From NCBI GenBank assembly GCA_963755695.1, contig CAVWLB010000010.1, positions 2,356,001 to 2,420,000 of the forward strand: a stretch of 64,000 bases of DNA, read 5' to 3'. The notes under the pieces are model-generated. The model did no database searches. It saw nothing but the letters and a program-made list of their open reading frames with translations, and was not told the DNA's origin. Positions 34,607-42,592 of this stretch are shown piece by piece. Position 1 is the first letter of the stretch. Each line of letters opens with the position of its first letter. This stretch comes from QHWT01 sp963755695. Lineage in GTDB: Bacteria; Acidobacteriota; Vicinamibacteria; Vicinamibacterales; 2-12-FULL-66-21. A program made the translations under genes and the position numbers.

Positions 34607-35443
34607 GTGAGCGCATTGAAACTTTTCCGCACGGCTGCAGGCTGGATGGCTGAACGCGAGGGCCGGCGTTTCCGGCTGCCGAAGGAATCGACGCCGGGCC
34701 TCACGATGCGCGAGGACCTGCCCGTGTTCCTCGAGAACACCGTCAGCCGGCTGGTGCCGGCCGACAATCCCGCTGACGAACCTCTGCTCCCGCCGATTGA
34801 GCGCCAGGAGGTGTGGGCGGCCGGTGTCACTTACCTTCGCAGCCGCACCGCGCGGATGGAGGAGGCGAAGGTGTCGGCGGGCAGTCAGTTCTACGATCTC
34901 GTTTACAACGCCGATCGACCCGAACTGTTCTTCAAGGCGGCCGCGTGGCGCGTGGTGGCGCCGGGCCAGGCGGTGCGGATTCGCCGCGACTCGAGATGGA
35001 ACGTTCCCGAGCCGGAGCTCGCTTTGTTGATTTCGCCGGCAGGCCAGATCACCGGCTTCACGGCGGGTAACGACATGAGCTCCCGCGACATCGAGGGAGC
35101 GAACCCGCTCTATCTTCCGCAGGCCAAGGTCTACGATGGCTCGTGCTCCCTCGGACCTGCGATAGTCATCAGCGCGGAACCGCCGCCGGCCACGACGGCG
35201 ATTGCACTCGAGATTCGCCGTCACTCGCAGCCGGTCTTCACCGGATCGACAACGCTGGCGACGATGAAGCGGGACCTCAAGACGCTCGTCGAGTACCTCT
35301 ATCGCGAGACCTCATTTCCCGACGGTTGCATCCTGCTCACGGGCACCGGCATCGTCCCGCCCGACGATTTCACGCTTGCCCGGGGAGACGAGATCGCCAT
35401 CAGGATTGACGGCGTCGGGACACTCCAGAACACGGTGGCGTAG
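34607..35443 (+). CDS. Fumarylacetoacetate-hydrolase family protein, 2-keto-3-deoxy sugar acid dehydratase-like
   Basis: The 278-residue protein has a FAH fold. VWAAGVTYLRSRTARMEEAK, WNVPEPELALLISPAG (metal Glu-x-Glu) and GFTAGNDMSSRDIEGANPLYLPQAKVYDGS fit the subgroup of 2-dehydro-3-deoxy-D-arabinonate dehydratases, which dehydrate a 2-keto-3-deoxy pentonate to a ketoglutarate semialdehyde. GTG 34607 follows the creatininase stop by 6 bases. Another sugar-acid enzyme, the aldolase-like gene at 36710, is nearby. The subgroup call is from motif resemblance only. Confidence 0.82.
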   Translation: MSALKLFRTAAGWMAEREGRRFRLPKESTPGLTMREDLPVFLENTVSRLVPADNPADEPLLPPIERQEVWAAGVTYLRSRTARMEEAKVSAGSQFYDLVYNADRPELFFKAAAWRVVAPGQAVRIRRDSRWNVPEPELALLISPAGQITGFTAGNDMSSRDIEGANPLYLPQAKVYDGSCSLGPAIVISAEPPPATTAIALEIRRHSQPVFTGSTTLATMKRDLKTLVEYLYRETSFPDGCILLTGTGIVPPDDFTLARGDEIAIRIDGVGTLQNTVA

Positions 35444-35514
35444 TACACCTGTCGCGCTTCACGCCCGTCCGCAGGGAGTTCGGCGCGGGCGCTTAGCGCC
35501 TAAGTGAACTTGCT

Positions 35515-35729
35515 TGTCACGAAGGGTTCATGCCCAGGGCGCAAAGGCGCGAAACCGAAACGGGGCTCCATTTCATCAGGTCATCACTTCGACGATGCTC
35601 GTGCGCGAAGAAGACCTTCGAACAGGCGGCTGCGCTGGCGCCTTCGCCGCCGCGCTTCGCGCGGCAAGAGGCGAGATTGCGCAGCCCTCTTTGGCGCCCT
35701 GGCGCCCTGGCGCGCGATCGTTCGTGACA
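35515..35729. repeat. MITE-like intergenic element with terminal inverted repeats
   Basis: TGTCACGAA-type termini (left at 35515-35523, right complement at 35721-35729, 9 bp) bound about 215 bases. Just inside, the left arm GCCCAGGGCGCAAAGGCGC mirrors the right arm CTTTGGCGCCCTGGCGC, extending the inverted repeat. The interior holds no convincing gene; short ORFs here are Arg/Ala rich and non-conserved. It fills the 305-base gap between the convergent FAH and pseudouridine synthase genes. Confidence 0.6.
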
Positions 35730-35748
35730 GCGACTCACTTTACAGGGC

Positions 35749-36684
35749 CTAGGATCGAAGCCGTTTCAGCAGGGACATGAAATCCGGCGGCGGAGGCGCC
35801 ACAAATTCCAGGCGCCGTCCATCGTCCGGATGTTGAAACGCGAGCAGGTAGGCGTGGAGCGCCTGCCGTTCGAAGTTGATCGGACGGAGCGTCTCAGGGC
35901 CGTAAACGTAGCGGTCTTCGCCGACCAGCGTGTGCCCGCGGAGGCGCGCCTGGATGCGGATCTGATTCCGCCGGCCGGTGCGCAGCCGCACTTCGATCAG
36001 CGAGGCATCACGGAATGTTTCGAGCGTCCGATACTCGCTGATCGCTTCGTGAGCCAGCGGATCGCGCGGATGCGTCTGTTTTTGAATCAGCGCCTTCTCG
36101 TCCCAGACGAGATGATCGCGCCAGGTGCCCTGCGGCGGATTCGGGCGGCCATAGACGACCGCCCAGTAGACCCGCTCCGGCTCCCGCCGCTTGAACTGCG
36201 CCTTGAGCCGCAACTGCCTCTGGTCGTCCTTCGCGAATACCACCAGCCCCGATGTGTGCTGATCGATCCGGTGGACCACGAACGGGCGCCGCTTGCCGCG
36301 CGAGCGAAAGTGATCCTCGATTTGATCGTAGACCGACGGCACGTCGCGCTTGCGCTCGAGCGGCACCGAGAGCAGACCGGCGGGTTTGTTGACGACGAGC
36401 AGCGCCTCGTCCTCGTAGATCACCTGCAGGTCGCCGACCTGCGGTAACGGGAGACGGGACTTCGAGCTCCCCGGCCGATCCATCCACACGCGGACCTTGT
36501 CTCCAGCGGCAAGGCGGGTCGCGGCGTGAGACACGCCGGCCTCCTGTCCGTTGACGAAAATCTTGCCGCGCTCGAGCGCGGCGATCGCGCGGGCGCGGGA
36601 CCCCACACGCGCCGGCGCGGCGAGGAACTTGTCGAGCCGTAGGCCCGCGTCTTGCGGGGAAACGATGAACTCCGAGTCGCTCAC
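35749..36684 (-). CDS. RluA-family pseudouridine synthase with S4 domain
   Basis: About 311 residues. An S4 RNA-binding domain occupies the N terminus (GLRLDKFLAAPARVGSRARAIAALERGKIFVNG). The catalytic domain has VIYEDEALLVVNKPAGLLS, then RPFVVHRIDQHTSGLVVFAKD with the catalytic Asp in HRxDxxTSG, and RTGRRNQIRIQARLRGH. It isomerises specific uridines in rRNA or tRNA to pseudouridine. I prefer GTG 36684, since upstream codons are not conserved; ATG 36777 would overlap the divergent aldolase gene. The target uridines cannot be predicted. Confidence 0.92.
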   Translation of the reverse strand: MSDSEFIVSPQDAGLRLDKFLAAPARVGSRARAIAALERGKIFVNGQEAGVSHAATRLAAGDKVRVWMDRPGSSKSRLPLPQVGDLQVIYEDEALLVVNKPAGLLSVPLERKRDVPSVYDQIEDHFRSRGKRRPFVVHRIDQHTSGLVVFAKDDQRQLRLKAQFKRREPERVYWAVVYGRPNPPQGTWRDHLVWDEKALIQKQTHPRDPLAHEAISEYRTLETFRDASLIEVRLRTGRRNQIRIQARLRGHTLVGEDRYVYGPETLRPINFERQALHAYLLAFQHPDDGRRLEFVAPPPPDFMSLLKRLRS

Positions 36685-36695
36685 AGAATCTGACC

Positions 36696-36701
36696 CATAA
36701 T
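36696..36701 (+). promoter_or_regulatory. CATAAT -10 element, leaderless start of the aldolase-like gene
   Basis: CATAAT lies 8 bases before ATG 36710, so transcription would begin at or next to the start codon. This supports ATG 36710 over GTG 36704. Confidence 0.4.
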
Positions 36702-36709
36702 ACGTGCCG

Positions 36710-37624
36710 ATGACCGCCACGGCCGTGAACCTGCCGAATGGAGTCTTCGCCGCGATCCCCACTCCCACTGGCGACAACGGACAGATCGACTATTCAACTC
36801 TCGAACGCCTGGTCAGGTTCGTGCTCGACGCGGGGATCCAGGGTGTCTGCATTGGCGGCGCCACCGGTGAGTACCCACATTTCGAGACCAGCGAGCGCAA
36901 GGCGATTGTCCGTCACGTGGCTTCCATCGTCCCGGACGATCGCGCCCTGCTGGTCGGCATCGGCGGCCCGTCAATCCATCAGGTGGTCGAGCTCGGTCGC
37001 ACAGCAATGGAAAGCGGCAGCCGTGCCTTGCTGCTGCCGATGCCGATGTTCTTTCGTTATGCGCAGGAGGATCTTCGAGCGTATTGCGAACAGGTGAGCC
37101 GAACGCTGGCCGCTCCATGTTTACTCTACGATCTGCCGGACTTCACGAATGGCCTGTCCCCGAAGACCGTGCTCGCGCTGTTGAGCGGCGAGAAATTCGT
37201 CGTTGGCATCAAGGACAGCAGCGGGCGCGCCGAACGGCTCGCGGCATTTGCAGCGCCCGCGGGTCGCAATCAATGGACGCTCCTGGTTGGTGACGATCGC
37301 CTTCTGCACCGGGGACTGCTGGAGGGGTGGAACGGCGGCATTTCCGGAGTCGCGGCGTTATGTCCGGAGCTGTCAGTTCGGCTCTGGCGCGCGTTCGAGC
37401 AGGGGCGAGCCGACGAGAGCGCCAGACTCCAGCAATCGATTGACGAGCTGATCGTGCGGTTGGCCGTGTTTCCGACGCCGTGGGGCATTCGCGCCGGCCT
37501 TGCCGCGCGCGGATTCGACACCGGCCCGTTGCCGCTTCCCATGACTCCGGAGAGGCAGCGACAGATTCGTGACTTTCAGGCCTGGCTGACGGCCTGGCTG
37601 CCTGCCGCGATTGGACCGGCTTGA
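36710..37624 (+). CDS. Dihydrodipicolinate synthase / KDG aldolase family lyase
   Basis: The 304-residue (beta/alpha)8 lyase has the GGATGEYPHFETSERKAIV motif, LLYDLPDFTNG with the Tyr of the family, and FVVGIKDSSGRAERL with the Schiff-base Lys. Such enzymes cleave or form pyruvate adducts (DHDPS, N-acetylneuraminate lyase, 2-keto-3-deoxy-gluconate aldolase). The sugar-acid neighbourhood (FAH dehydratase-like gene, GntP and MFS transporters in the window) favours a 2-keto-3-deoxy sugar acid aldolase or dehydratase over lysine biosynthesis. It is divergent from the pseudouridine synthase and convergent with the next oxidoreductase. Confidence 0.9.
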   Translation: MTATAVNLPNGVFAAIPTPTGDNGQIDYSTLERLVRFVLDAGIQGVCIGGATGEYPHFETSERKAIVRHVASIVPDDRALLVGIGGPSIHQVVELGRTAMESGSRALLLPMPMFFRYAQEDLRAYCEQVSRTLAAPCLLYDLPDFTNGLSPKTVLALLSGEKFVVGIKDSSGRAERLAAFAAPAGRNQWTLLVGDDRLLHRGLLEGWNGGISGVAALCPELSVRLWRAFEQGRADESARLQQSIDELIVRLAVFPTPWGIRAGLAARGFDTGPLPLPMTPERQRQIRDFQAWLTAWLPAAIGPA

Positions 37625-37700
37625 GCCCTCGACCGCGAGTCCGAGTGAGATGAGACCGCAAGCCGGTGTCCGGAGCCGCCACGAGCCCCAGCCGCGACCG

Positions 37701-39032
37701 TTATCTGGGCGCAAGCCGCGGCGCAGCCCGCGGTGGACTCTCGCGACTGAGTTCCGTCCCCGTGGTGGTCACGTAATACTTCGCGAGCATGTTCGGTCGT
37801 TCCCACGCCGGCATCGTGCTGCGGTCGCGCAGGTACTGAAGGAATCTGGTCGTCACCTGCGCGAAGTGCGCTTCGTGTCCGACACGGAATGCATCCGGGA
37901 TGTCGACGTGAAGCTCACTGCCGCGCTGCTCGACGCTCACTCCCGGGTATTCCGTCTGTAGTGTTCGTAACTTCGTCTGCACGGCACTCAGGATCTTCGG
38001 AATGTTCGCGGAATCGTTCGGAATGACGAAGAGCTCGGGCCGGTATCGATCTCGCTCGGTCTGCCGGACTTCGAGTCGCGCGCGCGTGCCCCGATAGACG
38101 GCAAAATGCGTGTCCCCCGAACCCGGCGGCGCTTCCCAATCCCAGATGACGCTCAGCCTGATGTGAGTGCCGTGCAGGGTATAGGACACGCGCGTGTTGC
38201 AGAAGTACTCGAGCTCCCGATTCTTGACCGATGGTGCAAGGCTTTCGGGAAAGCGCGGCTCGTTCGTGACTCGGCGGAAACTGGCTTCCGAAATCCACGT
38301 CGGCCAACGGTCGGCGGACAGCACCCGGACGCCGCCGTGATAGTCGATGGCCTGATCCGGGAAGGCCGTCCACTGCACGAGATCGACCAGGTGCGTACCG
38401 ATATCGTTGAAGCCTTCACCCTGCTCCATGATGTCGAAGTACCAGGGCGGTCTGGTATTCGGCGCACCAGCGACGATCTTCATCAGGTGGTGCACGCTTT
38501 CCATGTGAACCGCCGGCTCGGCTTCAGTCCCCTTCACGATTTCGCCAAACGCCGGCCGGTCGTTGACCAGGACACGCTGAAGGATGCTGGTGATCTCGAA
38601 TCGCTCCGTCATGAGGTCGTATGCGACGATCCCGCGTCTGTCTGCCTCGGCGAGAGCCTCGTCCACCTTCGGCAGATCTGCGGACTCGAGAATCCACGGC
38701 TTGTCCGCAAGCACGTGAAGACCGTTCTTGACGGCGGCCACGATCCGATCGGCTTTTCCGCGATTCCGGCCGGAGAGCACGGCCACGTTGCCGGGGCGCT
38801 CGCGGAGCATCCGCTCGAAGAAGTCGGCGCTCGCGTGCACTTCCTCGACCCAGGCGGTTGGCCGATCCGCGCGCCGGTTGAAGCCGTCGATCCGCCTCAG
38901 ATGCTGATAAAGATCGTCGCCGAGCGGCGCGAACACATCGACACGCGGCCCGACACCCGGATACATCTCCCTCTGCACGAGCGCTGCGTGAAAGTGCCCG
39001 GGGTCGAGCGTCATCAGATGAACGTCCGGCAT
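37701..39032 (-). CDS. Gfo/Idh/MocA-type oxidoreductase with putative-oxidoreductase C-terminal domain
   Basis: The 443-residue protein begins DVHLMTLDPGHFHAALVQRE, a variant Rossmann start typical of a long Gfo/Idh/MocA subgroup with its own C-terminal domain. VLADKPWILES is the EKP-like motif with Lys kept. Later blocks are TERFEITSILQRVL, EGFNDIGTHLVDLVQWTAFP and GTHIRLSVIWDWEAPPGSGD, which contains the domain seen in planctomycete and acidobacterial homologues. No signal peptide is visible. It is the first gene after the convergent aldolase-like gene. Substrate unknown; such proteins commonly act on sugars. Confidence 0.88.
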   Translation of the reverse strand: MPDVHLMTLDPGHFHAALVQREMYPGVGPRVDVFAPLGDDLYQHLRRIDGFNRRADRPTAWVEEVHASADFFERMLRERPGNVAVLSGRNRGKADRIVAAVKNGLHVLADKPWILESADLPKVDEALAEADRRGIVAYDLMTERFEITSILQRVLVNDRPAFGEIVKGTEAEPAVHMESVHHLMKIVAGAPNTRPPWYFDIMEQGEGFNDIGTHLVDLVQWTAFPDQAIDYHGGVRVLSADRWPTWISEASFRRVTNEPRFPESLAPSVKNRELEYFCNTRVSYTLHGTHIRLSVIWDWEAPPGSGDTHFAVYRGTRARLEVRQTERDRYRPELFVIPNDSANIPKILSAVQTKLRTLQTEYPGVSVEQRGSELHVDIPDAFRVGHEAHFAQVTTRFLQYLRDRSTMPAWERPNMLAKYYVTTTGTELSRESPPRAAPRLAPR

Positions 39033-39071
39033 CGCGCGTCGCTGCTCCTGATGCGCCAGGCGAAACGACCG

Positions 39072-40502
39072 CTAAGCTGCGGTGCTCCGGCTCGCGTGAG
39101 ACCAGTACCAATAAAACGGCAGGCCGAGGGCGATCAGTCCGACGCCCGCCAGCGCGCGGCCGGGTGTTGTCATCAGCGTGTTAATCAGAATCCACGCAGT
39201 TACCAGCAGGAACAGGACCGGGACGACCGGATATCCCCACGTGCGATAAGAGCGATCCGCGTCCGGGTTGCGTTGGCGGAACACGAACACCGACGCCGTC
39301 GCCAGGGCGACGAAGATCAGCACGGCGAAGATTGCATAGTCGGTCAGAACGTCGTAGGAGCCGGACAGCACCAGGATGCTGGACCAGATGCCCTGCGCGA
39401 CGAGCGCGCGGACCGGCACTCGCGTGTGCGGGCTGAGCTGTGAGAGCCCCTTGAAGAAGAGCCCGTCACGAGCCATCGCGTAAGGAATGCGCGCGCTCAC
39501 CAGACTCGCTATGTAAAGTGAACCGAAGATGGACATCGCCAGCGCGCCGGCCATCGCGGCCGCAGCGCCGGGCCCGAGGAAACGGGCGATCGCCTCGGTC
39601 GCGACCGATGACGACTGCGGTACGCTGGCGACCTCCACCGGTGTCAGGACGTAGAAGTAGGTCACGTTGGCGAGAAGGTAGAGTGCCGCAATGATGCCGA
39701 TGCCGCCGAGGATCGCGAGCGGAAGATTGCGTTTCGGATCCTTGACTTCTTCGCCGACGTAGGTCACCTCGTTCCAGCCGTTGTAAGCCCACATGGCGCC
39801 CAGCATCGCCGCGCCAAAACCGGCAAAGCCGCCGCGCGCCGCAGCCATGACCCCTTCGCAAGTCGCCCCCTCGGCGTTCATCGCGAAGTGTCCCCATGTG
39901 CCGCGCGCGAGCAGCATCGCACCGATTCCCACCCCGCCGATGAGCAGGACCTTGAACAGGGCTATCACCGAGGCGATGCGGCCGCCGACAGCCACCGCCG
40001 CGCAATTGACCATCGTCACGACCACGATCGCGGCGATGGCCATGGCCTGAAGCCCGCTGATGTCCAGTTGACCGCCGAAGGCCCCCAGGGTCGTGATTCG
40101 CGTTCCGAAGAGACCTCCGCCAATCACGTTCAGAAAGATGGCAAAGCCGGCTGCGAGTCCTGCCAGGCCGCCCGAGCTCGCGACGAAGAAGCGCGTCCAG
40201 CCGTAGAGGAAGCCCCACAGACGGCCGTAGGCTTCGCGAATGAAGACGTACTCGCCACCGGCGTGCGGCATCATCGCTGCGAGCTCGGCATACACCAGCG
40301 CGCCCGCCAGGCTGAGGAGACCGCCTACAACCCAGACCGCGACGACCATTCCGGGTGTGCCGACGTTGCACGTCATCACCCGCGCTTTCAGGAAGACCCC
40401 AGTGCCAATGACCTCCCCTACCACCACCGCGATCGCGGCAAGGAGGCCAAGGCCACGGACGAGGCCGGGAGGCGTGGCTGGAACCGACGCGGCCGTCGTC
40501 AC
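39072..40502 (-). CDS. APC family amino acid permease
   Basis: 476 residues with 12 predicted helices. LLAAIAVVVGEVIGTGVFLKA in helix 1 with the GxG substrate break, AGGEYVFIREAYGRLWGFLYGW around helix 3, and AYNGWNEVTYVGEEVKDPKRNLP in helix 6 and the following loop are diagnostic of the LAT/APC superfamily. It imports or exchanges amino acids. The start overlaps the stop of the upstream P1 peptidase gene (ATGA), so peptide or amide breakdown and amino acid uptake are probably coupled. Confidence 0.93.
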   Translation of the reverse strand: MTTAASVPATPPGLVRGLGLLAAIAVVVGEVIGTGVFLKARVMTCNVGTPGMVVAVWVVGGLLSLAGALVYAELAAMMPHAGGEYVFIREAYGRLWGFLYGWTRFFVASSGGLAGLAAGFAIFLNVIGGGLFGTRITTLGAFGGQLDISGLQAMAIAAIVVVTMVNCAAVAVGGRIASVIALFKVLLIGGVGIGAMLLARGTWGHFAMNAEGATCEGVMAAARGGFAGFGAAMLGAMWAYNGWNEVTYVGEEVKDPKRNLPLAILGGIGIIAALYLLANVTYFYVLTPVEVASVPQSSSVATEAIARFLGPGAAAAMAGALAMSIFGSLYIASLVSARIPYAMARDGLFFKGLSQLSPHTRVPVRALVAQGIWSSILVLSGSYDVLTDYAIFAVLIFVALATASVFVFRQRNPDADRSYRTWGYPVVPVLFLLVTAWILINTLMTTPGRALAGVGLIALGLPFYWYWSHASRSTAA

Positions 40503-41575
40503 AGATCGCGCACCGCGGGCCAGTCCGCGACTCCCGTCGCGGCGCGCACACCACGGACGATCGCGTCGGCGACGAGATCGGCCGCAAGCGATGCAATGAC
40601 CGTCAGCGGCAGGTCCGGCCGCTGCAGTTTCGCGGTGGAGATGGCAAACAGTTGATCGCCGTCACCGGTCGTGTGGTAGGGACGGATGGCACGTGCGGCG
40701 CCGCAGTTGGCCATCATGGCAACCTTGGTGAGCGCGGTTTTCGATAGTTCGACGTTGGTGGCAACCACGGCAAGCGTCGTACTGCGAAACGCCGGGTCGT
40801 CCAGCCCGCCGCGGCTTGGGCCGGTGACGATCCCCCGCATCACCTCGACGCTGTCGGCGAAGCTGCCGTCCGGCCGGCGAGCGCCCGCGACGATTCGCCC
40901 GGTGCGCCAATCGAGGATGTCACCCGCGGCATTGACGACGGCCAGCGCGCCGATGACGACATCACCGAGTTTCAGGCTCGCAGTGCCGAGACCGCCCTTC
41001 ATGCCGCCAAGGCCGCGGCCTCGATGCATCTTCCCCACCGTCGCCCCGGCGCCCACTCCGACGTTCCCTTCGGCGAATGGGCTGGTCGATGCCGCCGCGC
41101 AGGCCTTGTAGGCGGCCTCAGGGTCGGGCCGGATGTGAGCATCGCCGACCGCGAGATCGTCGATGACAGCGGACACCACGATCGGGATCCGGACATCGGG
41201 CGTGCCCCAGTCGAAGCCAATCTTGTGCTCTTCGCAGAAGCGAATCACGCCCGCCGCGGCAGGCAAACCGAACAGGCCGCCACCCGTGAGGAACAGCGCG
41301 TGAATGCGATCGACCGGACTCGCCGGCTGCAGCATGACCGTCATCGACTCGCCGGGAGCGGAGCCGTCGTAATCGATCCCCGCGGCCGCCGCTGGCGTGA
41401 ACAAGATCGCTGTGCAGCCGGTGGGCCGACGCGTGTCGGTAAAGTGGCCGACACTGATCCCCGGGACATCCGTCAGGCTGCCTCCGGCGGCGGGCGGCTG
41501 CGACGTGCCGATCCCGCTCAGCGCCGCGGCACCGACAATCGACTGGCCGAACTCGCGGCGCGTGTAGTCAGTCAC
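40499..41575 (-). CDS. P1 family (DmpA/BapA-like) aminopeptidase
   Basis: The 358-residue protein is in the Ntn-like peptidase family P1 that self-cleaves before a Ser or Thr nucleophile. LTDVPGISVGHFTDTRRPTG opens the domain; FLTGGGLFGLPAAAGVIRF, GNVGVGAGATVGKM and AFRSTTLAVVATNVEL follow, the last carrying the likely Thr nucleophile. The leader TRREFGQSIVGAAALSG is twin-arginine-like (only the RR is seen), so it may be exported. GTG 41575 is the start. It overlaps the amino acid permease start. Family members are aminopeptidases or beta-aminopeptidases. Confidence 0.9.
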   Translation of the reverse strand: MTDYTRREFGQSIVGAAALSGIGTSQPPAAGGSLTDVPGISVGHFTDTRRPTGCTAILFTPAAAAGIDYDGSAPGESMTVMLQPASPVDRIHALFLTGGGLFGLPAAAGVIRFCEEHKIGFDWGTPDVRIPIVVSAVIDDLAVGDAHIRPDPEAAYKACAAASTSPFAEGNVGVGAGATVGKMHRGRGLGGMKGGLGTASLKLGDVVIGALAVVNAAGDILDWRTGRIVAGARRPDGSFADSVEVMRGIVTGPSRGGLDDPAFRSTTLAVVATNVELSKTALTKVAMMANCGAARAIRPYHTTGDGDQLFAISTAKLQRPDLPLTVIASLAADLVADAIVRGVRAATGVADWPAVRDL

Positions 41576-41664
41576 TTGACGGCTCTTGTCGTGCTACGGG
41601 CCCTCAGCCGGACGTGCGGTTGCCAAGATTCATCGACGCAGGCGGAAGCCACTCGAAAGTCCGA

Positions 41665-42528
41665 TCAGAGATTTTGATACGCGCGAAACATGCCGCGAAA
41701 GTACTGCAGCACGCGGACAGGATCGGCCGATTCGGGAATTTCGGCGAAACAGTAGCCCTGGAAGTTCATCGCGGCCAGGGAGCTCACGAGCGAGCGAAAC
41801 GGATAATCCTCGAGAAAAAGATCCCGCATGTGGACCTGGCCGATCTGATCGCGCAGCAGCTTGAAATTCGCCTCGAAGCCGCCATCGAGGAGGTCGGTCT
41901 CGTTCGAGTTCCAGCACGCCCGCACCGACGGAGGATTGCCAGCGTAGTCAAAGATCTTTCGGATCCGCGGAACACGCTGGGTCTCCGGACCGTGCACCTC
42001 GAGCTGAATCTTGATCCCGTGGTCGCTCGCAAACCGGCCGCACTCGGCGAGCGACTTGCCGATCTGCTCGAGCGTCTTTTCCTCGGGAACGTTCTTCGGC
42101 AGGCCGTTCGGCCGAACCTTCACGCTGGGCGACCCCAGGTCCTGCGCAAGCTTCACCCACTCTTTCGTCTCCTCGATGTTCTTTCGCACGACTGCGGGAT
42201 CGGGCGCCTGGAATTCGCAGGTGCTACCCAGCCCTCCGATCTTCACCGGCGATCCGTCGAACTGCTTCCGCACTTCGGCGCGCGCTGCCGGCGACAGCGA
42301 AATCTCGACGCCATGCTTGTGCGTGGTCCGCAATTCGACCGCATCGAACTTCGCCTCGGTGAGGTTTTTGATGATCGTGGGAACGTCCCAATCCTTCGCA
42401 ATGTTGTAGGTGACGGTGCCCAGCTTCAGAGGTGTCCGGCTGGTGGCCGCTGAACTGCCCTGCGTCAGGTCAACGCTCGCGAGCGCGGGCACGACCGCCA
42501 GGCTCGACAGGAAGTCTCGTCGTTGCAT
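41665..42528 (-). CDS. Sugar phosphate isomerase/epimerase-like protein, exported
   Basis: About 287 residues from ATG 42528. The leader MQRRDFLSSLAVVPALASVD resembles a Tat signal. The TIM barrel of the Xylose isomerase-like/AP endonuclease 2 superfamily has KFDAVELRTTHKHGVEISLS, IQLEVHGPETQRVPRI (metal Glu), ACWNSNETDL, IGQVHMRDLFLEDYPF (His) and YCFAEIPES (last Glu). Relatives in acidobacterial and planctomycete genomes act on keto-sugars. A 5' extension to 42621 is open but not conserved and enters the PqaA gene. No close operon partner on its strand. Confidence 0.85.
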   Translation of the reverse strand: MQRRDFLSSLAVVPALASVDLTQGSSAATSRTPLKLGTVTYNIAKDWDVPTIIKNLTEAKFDAVELRTTHKHGVEISLSPAARAEVRKQFDGSPVKIGGLGSTCEFQAPDPAVVRKNIEETKEWVKLAQDLGSPSVKVRPNGLPKNVPEEKTLEQIGKSLAECGRFASDHGIKIQLEVHGPETQRVPRIRKIFDYAGNPPSVRACWNSNETDLLDGGFEANFKLLRDQIGQVHMRDLFLEDYPFRSLVSSLAAMNFQGYCFAEIPESADPVRVLQYFRGMFRAYQNL

Positions 42529-42592
42529 GGCGGAGAGCTTACCCCAACCTGCCCGGGATCCGACGTGGCGTTGGTCGCAGCGGCCGCACGAC

